From Bacteroidota bacterium (GTDB taxonomy: Bacteria; Bacteroidota; Bacteroidia; Cytophagales; Cytophagaceae): a stretch of DNA of 23,717 bases. The notes beneath the pieces were generated by a model, which worked only from the letters and a program-made list of their open reading frames with translations, was not told where the DNA came from and searched no databases. The first letter of the stretch is position 1, and each line of letters opens with the position of its first letter. The translations under genes and the position numbers were made by a program. Shown here piece by piece: positions 14,873 to 23,560 of this stretch. The stretch lies in NCBI GenBank assembly GCA_023391415.1, contig JAEWAY010000038.1:1-23717 (forward strand). Reading direction: 5' to 3'.

Positions 14873-14898
14873 GGGTATTCTGTTATTCGTTTGAATTG

Positions 14899-15315
14899 TT
14901 ATAAGTTTTTTTCGAGAAAAGACTGCAAGATAATAACAGCGCTTATTTTATCCACGTTCCCTTTGTTCCGCCGGTCTTTTTTCTTCATCCCGCCCTGTAT
15001 CATCGCGTTCAGCGCCATTTTTGAGGTATAGCGCTCATCTTCGAAGTATTGAGGAATGTCCGGAAATACCCTGGCGAGGCGTTTGGCGAACTGGCGGACG
15101 TTTTTCGCGTTGTCCGACTCTTCCTCGTTATGGGTATTGCGGGGAAGTCCGATTACAAAAGCCTCTATGTTTTCCCGCTGATGATACGTCAGGAGAAAGG
15201 CCTCCACATCTTTGGAATGGAGCGTGTCCAGAGCGGTAGCGATGATTTTGAGAGGATCGGTTACCGCGAGTCCGACTCGTTTGGTCCCGTAATCTATAGC
15301 GACAATTCTTCCCAA
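14899..15315 (-). CDS. ruvX: Putative pre-16S rRNA nuclease / Holliday-junction resolvase-like protein YqgF
   Basis: An RNase H-like fold nuclease of 138 residues. The essential cellular role of the YqgF family is 5' processing of pre-16S rRNA; Holliday-junction cleavage was an earlier proposal. Acidic residues expected in the active site are visible: D8 in VAIDYGTKRVG, E92 in FEDERYTS and D122 in VDKISAVIILQSFL. The family start MGRIVAIDYG is encoded by a TTG codon at 15315; no ATG is available in frame, so a TTG start is likely. The gene is followed by def after 26 bp. A possible promoter -7 box lies at 15347-15354. Confidence 0.93.
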   Translation of the reverse strand: MGRIVAIDYGTKRVGLAVTDPLKIIATALDTLHSKDVEAFLLTYHQRENIEAFVIGLPRNTHNEEESDNAKNVRQFAKRLARVFPDIPQYFEDERYTSKMALNAMIQGGMKKKDRRNKGNVDKISAVIILQSFLEKNL

Positions 15316-15346
15316 GCGTATGTGAACGTGTTTTTGAATTAATCTT

Positions 15347-15354
15347 CAAAGATA
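15347..15354 (-). promoter_or_regulatory. Possible -7 box upstream of ruvX-def
   Basis: TATCTTTG on the minus strand (15354-15347) matches TANNTTTG, about 32 bp before the ruvX TTG start. A TTG -33 box at the usual distance is not visible. Confidence 0.4.
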
Positions 15355-15512
15355 GCTGAAATATTTACATGAAAAAGCCCCTTTCAAGGTTTTCCCGGCC
15401 TGCTTTGTTTATGAAGCTTTCGTATATTTCAGTGTAGATATATGAAGCGGAATCAAACTTAACTTTTAAAAATATAGTTAACTTAGCGTCGCGATAACCT
15501 TTTGTAACCAAC

Positions 15513-17138
15513 GTGTCAAAATATTATAATAACAGATCTCAGATAAAACTTCCGGTTTTTCTCGCCCTGGCTCTGGTATGTGGAATTTTTATCGGCGCCA
15601 TGTTTTTTGATTCATCTAAAAAAAGTGATATAACGGCGGCCTACCGGAAAATAGCCGACGTGCTCACTTATATCGAAAAGGACTATGTAGATACGGTAGA
15701 CCTGGAAAACCTGGCGGATTATTCCATCGCGAAGCTTCTAGAGAAGCTTGACCCGCATACCGTATATATTCCCAAATCGGATATTCAGATGGCGCATAGC
15801 CAGCTTGAAAGCGACTTTGAAGGCGTTGGAATCGAATTCAACATTATCAGGGATACCATTATCGTGGTGGCGCCGATCAGTGGCGGCCCTTCCGATCAGG
15901 CGGGCCTTCTGGCGGGCGACAAGATCGTGCGGGTCGACGATTCGCTGGTGACGGGCAAAGCCATTGGCAACGCCGATGTCTTTTCACTCCTTCGTGGCAA
16001 GAAAGGGTCCTCTGTCAAGCTCACCGTGCAGCGCGGCGCGGAAAAGAAGTTTTTCGACTTTCAGGTGGTCAGGGACAAAATTCCTACTTATTCGATCGAT
16101 ATTTCCTATATGGTCGACGCGGAAACGGGCTATATCAAGGTAAGCCGTTTTTCGGCCGGGACCTATAATGAGTTTAAAGAGGCGCTCGAAAAGCTCAAGA
16201 CGATGGGCATGCGTAACCTGATTCTGGATCTGCGCGACAATCCGGGGGGGTATATGGACAGGGCTACCAAAATGGCCGACGAGTTTATCAGTGGCAATAA
16301 GCTGATTGTGTATACCGACGGTAAGGACAGCAAGTATGATCAGCGGGTATACGCCAGCAGAAAAGGGGTATTTGAGGATGGGGCCATTGTGGTACTGATC
16401 AATGAAGGCAGCGCTTCCGCTTCCGAGATTGTCTCCGGCGCCCTGCAGGACAATGACCGCGCCTTGATTATCGGGCGGCGCTCTTTTGGCAAGGGACTTG
16501 TGCAAATGCCTATTACCCTCAGGGATGAATCGGAATTGCGCCTGACTATTTCGCGGTATTATACGCCCAGCGGGCGTTGCATACAGAAGCCTTATACCGG
16601 CGCCTCGCTGGATGAATACAACAACGATCTGCTGAAACGATACAATCACGGGGAGTTTTTTTACGTAGACAGCGTCCGGATCAATGATTCCTTGAAATAT
16701 ACGACGCTTAACGGCAGGACGGTATATGGGGGAGGCGGCATTATGCCGGACGTGTTTGTGCCAAGAGACACGTCTTCGTTTACCAACTACCTGGTAGAGT
16801 TGTTCAACCGGAACATTATACGGGAATATACGCTCAATTATTATTCCGTCAACAAGGAAAGACTGGAACAGTATGATATTGACGGTTTCCGAGAGTCCTT
16901 CCATATTACGGACGACATGCTGGACGAACTGGTCCGTATGGCCACCGCTTCGGGATTAAGATTCAGGGAGAAGGAGTTTCGCAAGTCCCGGGAATACATA
17001 AAACAGAATATGAAAGCGTATATAGCCAGGAGCATATGGGGCAATAGCGGTTTTTACCCGATTCTGAACGCCACGGACGAGATTTTTACCCAAGCGCTGG
17101 AGCATATGGAAGAGGCTAAAAAACTGGTAAGAAAATAG
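15513..17138 (+). CDS. S41 family C-terminal processing peptidase
   Basis: A 541-residue serine peptidase with one N-terminal transmembrane helix (about 14-32), so it is probably anchored in the inner membrane facing the periplasm. A PDZ domain covers roughly 85-175 (FEGVGIEF, GPSDQAGLLAGDKIVRVDD). The protease core contains the Ser-Lys dyad, S302 in GSASASE and K327 in FGKG, 25 residues apart as expected for the family. DNPGG is also typical. The C-terminal 150 residues are helical. The GTG at 15513 is the only good start and gives a normal N-terminus. It is divergent from ruvX, and about 164 bp separate it from the gcvP ATG. The family trims C-termini of periplasmic or envelope proteins; the substrate here is unknown. 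Confidence 0.93.
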   Translation: MSKYYNNRSQIKLPVFLALALVCGIFIGAMFFDSSKKSDITAAYRKIADVLTYIEKDYVDTVDLENLADYSIAKLLEKLDPHTVYIPKSDIQMAHSQLESDFEGVGIEFNIIRDTIIVVAPISGGPSDQAGLLAGDKIVRVDDSLVTGKAIGNADVFSLLRGKKGSSVKLTVQRGAEKKFFDFQVVRDKIPTYSIDISYMVDAETGYIKVSRFSAGTYNEFKEALEKLKTMGMRNLILDLRDNPGGYMDRATKMADEFISGNKLIVYTDGKDSKYDQRVYASRKGVFEDGAIVVLINEGSASASEIVSGALQDNDRALIIGRRSFGKGLVQMPITLRDESELRLTISRYYTPSGRCIQKPYTGASLDEYNNDLLKRYNHGEFFYVDSVRINDSLKYTTLNGRTVYGGGGIMPDVFVPRDTSSFTNYLVELFNRNIIREYTLNYYSVNKERLEQYDIDGFRESFHITDDMLDELVRMATASGLRFREKEFRKSREYIKQNMKAYIARSIWGNSGFYPILNATDEIFTQALEHMEEAKKLVRK

Positions 17139-17302
17139 TCTTTCCGGCCAGAGGCCTGTCGTAAGACGATCACCCGGTTTTCACGTGTAGCGGCCGTTTC
17201 TCGTCCTGTCATGTGCATAAGTTTATCGGTTATCCGCTTCTTTTATTTTTAAATTCGCGGCTCTTTTCCTTTTATAGCAAAAATTTTGAATCAGGATTTA
17301 TA

Positions 17303-20179
17303 ATGAGTATTAATCTTAGAAACAGGAAGAAATTCGCCAAAAGGCATATTGGCGTAACGGATACGCGACTGCCGGAGATGCTGGCGGTCATTGGGGTCGA
17401 ATCGCTGGATCAGTTGATTGACCAGACGGTGCCGGATACGATCCGGTTGAAGGAAAATCTGAAGCTTCCTCAGGAAAAGTCGGAGTATGTCTTTTTGAAC
17501 GAATTTCGGAAACTGGCGGCGGAAAATACCATTTTTAAATCCTATATCGGGCAGGGGTACTACGACTGCATCACTCCCAATGTCATTACCCGCAATATTC
17601 TCGAAAATCCGGGATGGTATACCGCCTATACGCCTTATCAGGCTGAAATAGCGCAGGGACGTCTCGAGATGCTGCTCAACTACCAGACGATCGTGACCGA
17701 ACTGACCGGCATGGAGATCGCCAACGCTTCCCTGCTCGACGAGGCGACCGCGGCGGCGGAACTGGTCAATATGTTTTATAACGCCCGCGAAGGCCACAGA
17801 AAAGACGCGAATACCTTTTTCGTCGCTGAAAACTGTTTTCCGCAAACGCTGGACGTATTAAGAACCCGTACAGCTCCTTTGGGAATAAATCTTCAGATCG
17901 GCCGGGTGGAAGACCTTGATCTTAAAAATAAAGACTTGTTTGGCGTCCTGGTGCAGTATCCCGACGCCGGAGGAGAAATAGCGGATTATAAAAAAATGAC
18001 CCGGGAAGCCCGCGAGCAGGGTGTGCCCGTAGGCTTTGCCGCCGATTTGCTGAGTCTGGCGCTGTTGACCTCTCCGGGAGAGATGGGAGCCGACGCGGTG
18101 ATCGGTACCACCCAGCGTCTGGGAGTACCTATGGGATTTGGCGGACCGCACGCGGCGTATTTCGCTACCCGGGAAAAGTTTAAACGCGTCGTACCGGGCC
18201 GGATCATCGGAGTATCGGTCGACGCCGGGGGAAATACCGCGTACCGCATGGCCTTGCAGACCCGCGAGCAGCATATACGGAGAGAAAAAGCCACTTCCAA
18301 TATTTGCACCGCGCAAGTACTTCTGGCGGTCATATCCGCCGCGTATGTGATCTATCACGGGCCGGAGGGGCTGAAAGGCATAGCGTCCAGAGTGCATGGC
18401 ATGGCCCGCTTGCTGGCGGAGGGGCTGGAGCAGGGAGGTTTCCGGCAGTTGAATTCCAGTTATTTCGACACGATACGGATCGAAGCCGGCGATCGGCTCC
18501 CAGAAATAAAAAAACAGGCTCTGGAGGCCGGGATCAACCTGATGTATGACGATAAAAACCGTTGTATCCAGGTCTCTGTTGACGAAACGACCGAAATCGC
18601 GGATGTAGCCATCGTCGCTCAGGCCTTTGGCGTCAACGCGGATTGGGATCATCTGGCCGGAAAACTGGAAATCGCCTGGCCGGACGGATTGAAAAGAAAA
18701 GACGACTTTCTTCGTCATCCGGTATTCAACGCCTACCATACGGAACATGAATTGCTGCGCTACCTGAAGCGCCTGGAAAATAAGGATCTTTCGCTCACGA
18801 GCTCCATGATCGCGCTGGGCTCCTGTACCATGAAGCTCAACGCGACTACGGAGATGCTGGCTATTACATGGCCGGAGTTCGCCGGGATTCATCCTTTCGC
18901 GCCGGAGGAACAGGTAAGGGGTTACAAGCGCCTTTTTACCGAACTTAGAAGCTGGCTGGCGGAAATTACCGGTTTCGCGGATGTTTCCCTGCAACCCAAT
19001 TCCGGAGCTCAGGGCGAATACGCCGGCTTGCTTGTAATCAGAAACTATTTTGAAAGCAGGGGAGAAGCGCGTAGGAACATCGCCCTTATTCCTTCGTCCG
19101 CGCATGGCACCAATCCCGCCAGCGCCGTGATGGCGGGCTTTGAAGTGGTGGTGGTCAAATGCGACGATAGGGGCAATATTGATCTGGAAAACCTGAAGCT
19201 GAAAATTGAAAAACACCGTGACCGGCTCGGGGTGTTGATGATTACTTATCCCTCCACGCATGGCGTGTTTGAGGAAAACGTACGGGAAATATGCGCTATG
19301 ATACACGCGGCCGGCGGACAGGTATATATGGACGGGGCCAATATGAACGCGCAGGTAGGCCTGACCAGTCCCGGCTCCATAGGCGCCGACGTATGCCACC
19401 TCAATTTGCATAAGACGTTTTGCATACCCCATGGCGGCGGTGGCCCGGGCATGGGCCCGATCGGGGTGGCCGGCCATCTGGTCCCGTTTCTGCCGGGACA
19501 TTCCGTTGTCGAAAACGCCGGACCCGAAGATCAGGGAGCGGTATCCGCGGCTCCTTATGGCAGCGCGTCCATTCTGCCGATTTCTTACGCCTATATATCC
19601 ATGATGGGAGAAAACGGCCTGAAAGACGCTACCCGCTACGCCATTCTGAACGCCAACTACCTCAAGGCGCGCCTTGAAAAACACTATCCTGTACTATATG
19701 CCGGCGCCAACAACCGTTGCGCGCACGAGTTCATACTCGATTGCCGCGGCTTCAAGCACCACGCAGGCGTAGAGGTCGAGGATATCGCCAAGCGTCTGAT
19801 GGACTATGGTTTCCATTCGCCCACCGTATCGTTTCCCGTACCCGGGACTTTGATGATCGAGCCTACGGAAAGCGAGTCGATGGAAGAGCTGGATCGTTTT
19901 TGCGAGGCCATGATCGCCATACGGGAAGAAATCAGGGAAGTGGAAGAGGGCGAAGCGGACAAGGAAAACAATGTGCTCAAACGGGCTCCCCATACCGCGG
20001 CGGTGATCGCCTCCGGAGATTGGGACCGCCCATATTCCCGTGAAAAAGCCGTATTTCCGCTGAGCTGGGTGAAGGCGGCCAAATTCTGGCCTTCCGTGAG
20101 CCGGGTCGATAGCGCGTACGGCGACCGGAATCTGGTTTGCACCTGCGCTCCGATAGAGACGTATACCAGCGCGGAATAG
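17303..20179 (+). CDS. gcvP: Glycine dehydrogenase (decarboxylating), P protein
   Basis: The PLP-dependent P protein of the glycine cleavage system, which decarboxylates glycine and transfers the aminomethyl group to lipoyl-H protein. It has 958 residues in one chain, with both halves (the two-subunit form is split). The PLP lysine is K704 in HLNLHKTFCIPHGGGGPG; MKLNATTEM and the C-terminal GDRNLVCTCAP motif are also typical. I use the ATG at 17303 (MSINLRNRKKFAKRHIG); an upstream ATG at 17213 adds 30 residues that look like a non-coding leader. No gcvT or gcvH is in the window. No glycine riboswitch is visible upstream. Confidence 0.97.
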   Translation: MSINLRNRKKFAKRHIGVTDTRLPEMLAVIGVESLDQLIDQTVPDTIRLKENLKLPQEKSEYVFLNEFRKLAAENTIFKSYIGQGYYDCITPNVITRNILENPGWYTAYTPYQAEIAQGRLEMLLNYQTIVTELTGMEIANASLLDEATAAAELVNMFYNAREGHRKDANTFFVAENCFPQTLDVLRTRTAPLGINLQIGRVEDLDLKNKDLFGVLVQYPDAGGEIADYKKMTREAREQGVPVGFAADLLSLALLTSPGEMGADAVIGTTQRLGVPMGFGGPHAAYFATREKFKRVVPGRIIGVSVDAGGNTAYRMALQTREQHIRREKATSNICTAQVLLAVISAAYVIYHGPEGLKGIASRVHGMARLLAEGLEQGGFRQLNSSYFDTIRIEAGDRLPEIKKQALEAGINLMYDDKNRCIQVSVDETTEIADVAIVAQAFGVNADWDHLAGKLEIAWPDGLKRKDDFLRHPVFNAYHTEHELLRYLKRLENKDLSLTSSMIALGSCTMKLNATTEMLAITWPEFAGIHPFAPEEQVRGYKRLFTELRSWLAEITGFADVSLQPNSGAQGEYAGLLVIRNYFESRGEARRNIALIPSSAHGTNPASAVMAGFEVVVVKCDDRGNIDLENLKLKIEKHRDRLGVLMITYPSTHGVFEENVREICAMIHAAGGQVYMDGANMNAQVGLTSPGSIGADVCHLNLHKTFCIPHGGGGPGMGPIGVAGHLVPFLPGHSVVENAGPEDQGAVSAAPYGSASILPISYAYISMMGENGLKDATRYAILNANYLKARLEKHYPVLYAGANNRCAHEFILDCRGFKHHAGVEVEDIAKRLMDYGFHSPTVSFPVPGTLMIEPTESESMEELDRFCEAMIAIREEIREVEEGEADKENNVLKRAPHTAAVIASGDWDRPYSREKAVFPLSWVKAAKFWPSVSRVDSAYGDRNLVCTCAPIETYTSAE

Positions 20180-20214
20180 GTAGGGATGACGAAGGGGCTG
20201 TAAAGGGGAGCGAA

Positions 20215-20228
20215 CCGGCGAGCGCCGG
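20215..20228. repeat. GC-rich palindrome downstream of gcvP
   Basis: CCGGCG-AG-CGCCGG (20215-20228) is a perfect 6-bp inverted repeat 36 bp after the gcvP stop, without a T-run. The remaining 293-bp gap to menG has no open frame with coding character, and I see no other feature except a weak TACCTTCG (20423-20430), a one-mismatch -7 box, 43 bp before the menG ATG. Confidence 0.4.
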
Positions 20229-20472
20229 CTAAGGCCTTCCCGCGATTTTGAAGTTGGCGGCGGAGAGCTCTCAAAGTCCCGCGAAACATTTTATCCATGA
20301 AACGGTTATAGCGGCGGGTAGTCGCCGGCGTATTCCGCGTAGGATAATACGTATGGGAAAAAATGGGAGAGGATCCGCGGGAAGGACTGGAGAATTAACG
20401 CGGATTTTCCGTCAAATTTACGTACCTTCGTCCCATCTTGTACAAATCGATATAAACTGACTACTACTGCTT

Positions 20473-21198
20473 ATGACAGTTGTTCCATATAAAGAGAGCG
20501 AGGCGGGCAAAAAAGAACAGGTGGCGGCCATGTTTGACAATGTGTCTTCGAGGTATGACCTGCTCAACCGCGTGCTGAGCGCGGGGATTGATATCCAGTG
20601 GCGTAAAAAAGCCCTGAAGGGGCTGAAAGCGGAAAATCCGCGCGCGGTACTGGATGTGGCTACCGGAACCGGCGACCTGGCGATCATGGCGGCGAAAATC
20701 CTGAAGCCCGACTCCATCATGGGAGTGGATATTTCTGAAGGAATGCTGCGGGTCGGGCGGAAAAAAATAAAGGACGCCGGATTGGACAAGGTGATCACCC
20801 TGCAAAAAGGCGACAGTGAAAACCTGGTTTTTGAAGACGGCGCCTTCGACGCGGTAACGGTGGCTTTTGGCGTCCGCAATTTTGAAAATCTGGAAAAAGG
20901 ATTGAAAGAACTGCGAAGGGTGCTGCGCCCCGGCGGCCGGTTGATGATCCTTGAGTTTTCCAAACCGCGAACTTTTCCGGTCAACTATTTGTATAACGTT
21001 TATTTTAAATATATTTTGCCGTTTATCGGGAGGCTCGTATCAAAAGACATGTCCGCGTATTCCTATCTGCCGGAGTCTGTAGAGAAGTTCCCTTTTGGCG
21101 AAGATTTTTTGGAAAAGCTCCGGGACGCCGGATTTAATAATGTACAATGGAGAAAATTAACTTTTGGCATAAGCTCGATTTACACCGGAATAAAATAA
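20473..21198 (+). CDS. menG: Demethylmenaquinone / 2-methoxy-benzoquinol methyltransferase
   Basis: A 241-residue SAM-dependent methyltransferase (UbiE/MenG family) that methylates demethylmenaquinone to menaquinone; Bacteroidota use menaquinone, so MenG rather than UbiE is the likely activity. The SAM motif VLDVATGTGD is at residues 59-68, with GVDISEGML and GDSENLVFEDGAFDAVTVAFGVRNF following, and the C-terminal LTFGISSIYTGIK is typical. The start ATG at 20473 gives the family N-terminus. The 3' end overlaps the porT start by 52 bp in another reading frame, so the two genes are probably translationally linked. Confidence 0.96.
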   Translation: MTVVPYKESEAGKKEQVAAMFDNVSSRYDLLNRVLSAGIDIQWRKKALKGLKAENPRAVLDVATGTGDLAIMAAKILKPDSIMGVDISEGMLRVGRKKIKDAGLDKVITLQKGDSENLVFEDGAFDAVTVAFGVRNFENLEKGLKELRRVLRPGGRLMILEFSKPRTFPVNYLYNVYFKYILPFIGRLVSKDMSAYSYLPESVEKFPFGEDFLEKLRDAGFNNVQWRKLTFGISSIYTGIK

Positions 21199-21875
21199 TT
21201 TTCGCTTTTTGCTGCCTGGCGCTTTTTGCCGGTCCGGCGCGTGGCCAGATCAAACGGACGCAAACCAATCTGCCCAATTACGACGACCGGAAGCTGCACT
21301 ATGGATTTACGCTGGGGATCAATACCACCCGCTACAAGCTGCTGCACTCGGAGCGTTTCGTGCGCGAGGACACAGCCATATCCGCGCTGGCGCCCCGGTC
21401 TACGGGATTTTCCCTGGGATTTATCCTTAACTACAAGATCGCGGACTATTTTACGGTGCGCCTGTTGCCCACCGTATCGTTTTACGAGCGCCGGGTAGAC
21501 TACATACTCAAAGGAGGGACTGGGGCCAGTCAGGTGACCGAGTCGACTTTTGTGGAGTTTCCGCTGATGGGACAGTATCGTTCCGAGCGCCGCGGCAATC
21601 TGCGGATGTACATGACCGCCGGTCTCAAAGCGGGAATCGAGGCGGGCGCGAAAAAGAAAGAGAAAAAAGAAACCGACCTTCGCGTCAACAATTACGATCT
21701 GTCCTTCGACTATGGCTTCGGTCTGGACATATTTTATCCTTTTTTCAAGTTTTCGCCGGAGATCCGTTTCTCGCATGGTTTGCTCAACCTGCTCAACGAC
21801 GATCCGAACGTATATTCTCAAAGCCTGAATCGTATTTCGACCCATACGGTCAGTTTGTTTTTACATTTTGAATAG
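21147..21875 (+). CDS. porT: PorT-like outer-membrane protein (type IX secretion)
   Basis: A 242-residue protein with a long signal peptide (hydrophobic residues 17-28, cleavage likely around ARG-Q at 33-34) and a mature part rich in alternating aromatic beta strands, ending in VSLFLHFE, typical of outer-membrane beta-barrels. The sequence pattern (KLHYGFTLGINTTRY, GFSLGFILNYKI, LPTVSFYERR) and the position right after menG match PorT, a component needed for T9SS. The ATG at 21147 lies inside menG (52-bp overlap, shifted frame); no later ATG preserves the signal peptide. PorT is needed for export of CTD-tagged proteins, and such a cargo gene follows at 21976. Confidence 0.9.
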   Translation: MEKINFWHKLDLHRNKIIFAFCCLALFAGPARGQIKRTQTNLPNYDDRKLHYGFTLGINTTRYKLLHSERFVREDTAISALAPRSTGFSLGFILNYKIADYFTVRLLPTVSFYERRVDYILKGGTGASQVTESTFVEFPLMGQYRSERRGNLRMYMTAGLKAGIEAGAKKKEKKETDLRVNNYDLSFDYGFGLDIFYPFFKFSPEIRFSHGLLNLLNDDPNVYSQSLNRISTHTVSLFLHFE

Positions 21876-21975
21876 AAAATTTTAGATTTATTGTATATTT
21901 ATTTATTAGCTTTTTATAAATTGCGTGGAAATTATTTTTTGGAAATATTATTAACTCAAAACAATTAAATTACTC

Positions 21976-23022
21976 ATGAAAAAAGTTTTACTAAGCGCTT
22001 TGGCTTTGGGTATGGCGTATTACGCGTCGGCTCAGGGAATTTCGGATTTTGGAGCTTATGATAATTTTGCTACGACAACTGAATATTCGGTACAGAGTCC
22101 CGCGGGTTCTGGCGTATATAAAGGAATATTCTGGTGGAAAAAAGAGGCTGGTGGTTTGGATTTTACAACTACCAGAAACGGCAATGGCGTATTGGTCGTA
22201 GAGATCCATCAGGCGGCTAAGGCATACGAGCCTTTTGGAGTTGGCTTTGGTAAAGACGCGACTGAGCAGCCTTTTACCCTTGACTTGTCAGGAGACGCGG
22301 TAGTAAGCTTCAATTTGAAGAACACGAGCGACGCTGCGATCGAGGTTAAGGTAGGTCTTCAGGATATAAATGGAAGAACCCTCGCTTTTGATAAGGCGTT
22401 GGCGGAAAATCCACTTACATTTGGAGGTACCGACGCTCAATTGTATCAATATGAAATTGGAGCTACCTCAATGGGCTACTATGGTCCTTCGAATGGTGAA
22501 AACTCTGTTGGCGCTGACGAAACATTGGAGTTTTCCTACGATTTCAAAAACGCCTTGGCGGCCGAGTATGTATTTAATGCAAATGATCCGTATGAGTGCA
22601 ATAACCTGGCTCAATGGCAGGAAGATTGCGATGGCGGTACCTGCTTTGATTACAGCAAGGTAACGGCGTTGACATTTACTGTTGTAAATGCTAGTGATGG
22701 AGGACTCTATGGTAGTCCCGCTGAATGCTGGTCAAAAGACGCTTTTAACGGTACCATCGAGCTTTCCGAAGTAGTTATTGGAACGAAAGTGACTGGTCTT
22801 TTTGGCGCCAAAGCGTCCGCGAGCAATGTAAACGTATATCCCAACCCTGCCAGCGACTATGTTACGTTTGGCAAAACCCTTACCAATGGAGCGGTATACA
22901 ACGCTCAGGGTATGGTGGTAGATACCTTTACTTCCGCGGAAGGTCTGAACGTATCTTCGTATGCTGATGGTGTTTATTTCATCAACGCTACTGAAGGAGC
23001 GGCTAGAATTATTGTAAAGTAA
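21976..23022 (+). CDS. Secreted protein with T9SS C-terminal sorting domain
   Basis: A 348-residue extracellular or surface protein. The signal peptide is MKKVLLSALALGMAYYASAQ. Residues 21-275 are beta-rich with blocks like FTLDLSGDAVVSFNLKN and LEFSYDF, a galactose- or carbohydrate-binding-like pattern, but I cannot name the family with confidence. Four cysteines (208, 218, 223, 251) may form disulfides. The C-terminal domain (about 281-348) has SNVNVYPNPASDYV, a turn, and ADGVYFINATEG..RIIVK, the type-A sorting tail that directs T9SS export and anchoring. No catalytic motif is visible, so it may be an adhesin-type or binding protein. It follows porT after 100 bp of AT-rich sequence and ends in a strong terminator. 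Confidence 0.92.
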   Translation: MKKVLLSALALGMAYYASAQGISDFGAYDNFATTTEYSVQSPAGSGVYKGIFWWKKEAGGLDFTTTRNGNGVLVVEIHQAAKAYEPFGVGFGKDATEQPFTLDLSGDAVVSFNLKNTSDAAIEVKVGLQDINGRTLAFDKALAENPLTFGGTDAQLYQYEIGATSMGYYGPSNGENSVGADETLEFSYDFKNALAAEYVFNANDPYECNNLAQWQEDCDGGTCFDYSKVTALTFTVVNASDGGLYGSPAECWSKDAFNGTIELSEVVIGTKVTGLFGAKASASNVNVYPNPASDYVTFGKTLTNGAVYNAQGMVVDTFTSAEGLNVSSYADGVYFINATEGAARIIVK

Positions 23023-23042
23023 TTGATCGCTGATACCAATTG

Positions 23043-23071
23043 AAAAAGGGAGCTGTAAGCTCCCTTTTTTT
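23043..23071 (+). terminator. Terminator of the T9SS cargo gene
   Basis: A GGGAGC-TGTAA-GCTCCC stem-loop (23048-23064) flanked by AAAAA and seven Ts lies 25 bp after the stop. It works best on the plus strand. Confidence 0.9.
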
Positions 23072-23170
23072 ATGCTTTTTTGTTTACTGGTGGTCTATCT
23101 GTACTTCTCAACCTTTCCTTTCATCGTCGTTTCAGCCTTTATCCATCACCTCCGCTATCCAACCTTCGCC

Positions 23171-23205
23171 GTCATTCCGGACGTAGCGAAGCGGAGATCC
23201 GGAAT
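23171..23205. repeat. Palindromic element, copy 1
   Basis: ATTCCGGA (23174-23181) and TCCGGAAT (23198-23205) are perfect inverted copies around a 16-base centre containing GTAGCGAAGCGG. It starts with GTC, as in widespread GTCATTCC-type intergenic repeats. Identical in the other two copies. Confidence 0.8.
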
Positions 23206-23318
23206 CGATCTACCTTTGTTTCAGGTACTGGTTTTAGCTTTAGTCGTCCCTCGGCTATTTAAAGATATCGCCTCATTCCAGCCTTTATCCATCACCTTCA
23301 CTATCCCAAACCCTGGCC

Positions 23319-23353
23319 GTCATTCCGGACGTAGCGAAGCGGAGATCCGGAAT
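23319..23353. repeat. Palindromic element, copy 2
   Basis: Same inverted repeat, arms 23322-23329 and 23346-23353, identical in sequence to copy 1 and 148 bp from it. Confidence 0.8.
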
Positions 23354-23465
23354 CGATCTACCTTTGCTTCAGGTACTGGTTTTAGCTTTAGCTGTCCATC
23401 GTCTATTTAAAGATATCGCCTCATTCCAGCCTTTATCCATCACCTCCACTATTCCAATCCTGGCC

Positions 23466-23500
23466 GTCATTCCGGACGTAGCGAAGCGGAGATCCGGAAT
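23466..23500. repeat. Palindromic element, copy 3
   Basis: Arms at 23469-23476 and 23493-23500, identical to copies 1 and 2 and 147 bp beyond copy 2. Sequence after it diverges from the other units. Confidence 0.8.
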
Positions 23501-23546
23501 AAGCTCGCCGGCGAGTGGTGTTTCCTTATCCGGGTATTTTGGGACC

Positions 23547-23560
23547 CCCGCTTTCGCGGG
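23547..23560. repeat. Second type of palindrome (CCCGC / GCGGG)
   Basis: CCCGC-TTTC-GCGGG is followed by AGTGACGG. Its reverse complement resembles the common GTCAxTCCCGCGAAAGCGGG intergenic element, so a different palindrome family sits next to the first. Function unknown. Confidence 0.5.

Larger units (their letters stand above)
23133..23502. repeat. Tandem repeat array, ~147-bp unit with palindrome
   Basis: Two and a half tandem copies start at 23133, 23279 and 23427 (units of 146 and 148 bp; the third stops near 23502). Each begins CAGCCTTTATCCATCACC and carries the palindromic element described separately, followed in the first two by a CGATCTACCTTTG spacer. A partial unit reappears at 23705-23717 at the window end, and the segment before it (CCTTCATCGTCG) resembles that before the first copy, so a larger, higher-order repeat may continue beyond the window. 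This block is non-coding. From 23023 to 23717 I see no gene. Confidence 0.85.

Noticed and set aside
14450..15031. Plus-strand open frame of 193 residues across def and ruvX
   Set aside because: It is antisense to two recognised genes and spans their intergenic gap.
15984..16904. Minus-strand open frame of 306 residues opposite the S41 peptidase
   Set aside because: Fully antisense to a well-supported peptidase with intact catalytic residues; no recognisable motif.
17139..17302. Glycine riboswitch upstream of gcvP
   Set aside because: Only about 160 bp of gap is available and I see no tandem aptamer-like conserved bases or expression platform.
17858..19684. Minus-strand open frame of 608 residues opposite gcvP
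   Set aside because: It lies wholly within gcvP, has no family resemblance, and reflects the codon bias of the real gene on the other strand.
23072..23410. Two overlapping plus-strand reading frames of 112 and 60 residues in the repeat block
   Set aside because: They translate the palindromic tandem repeats and have no coding-like composition; such translations are a known artefact of intergenic repeats.
23133..23502. CRISPR array
   Set aside because: The period is ~147 bp, the spacers are themselves repeated, and no cas genes are present.
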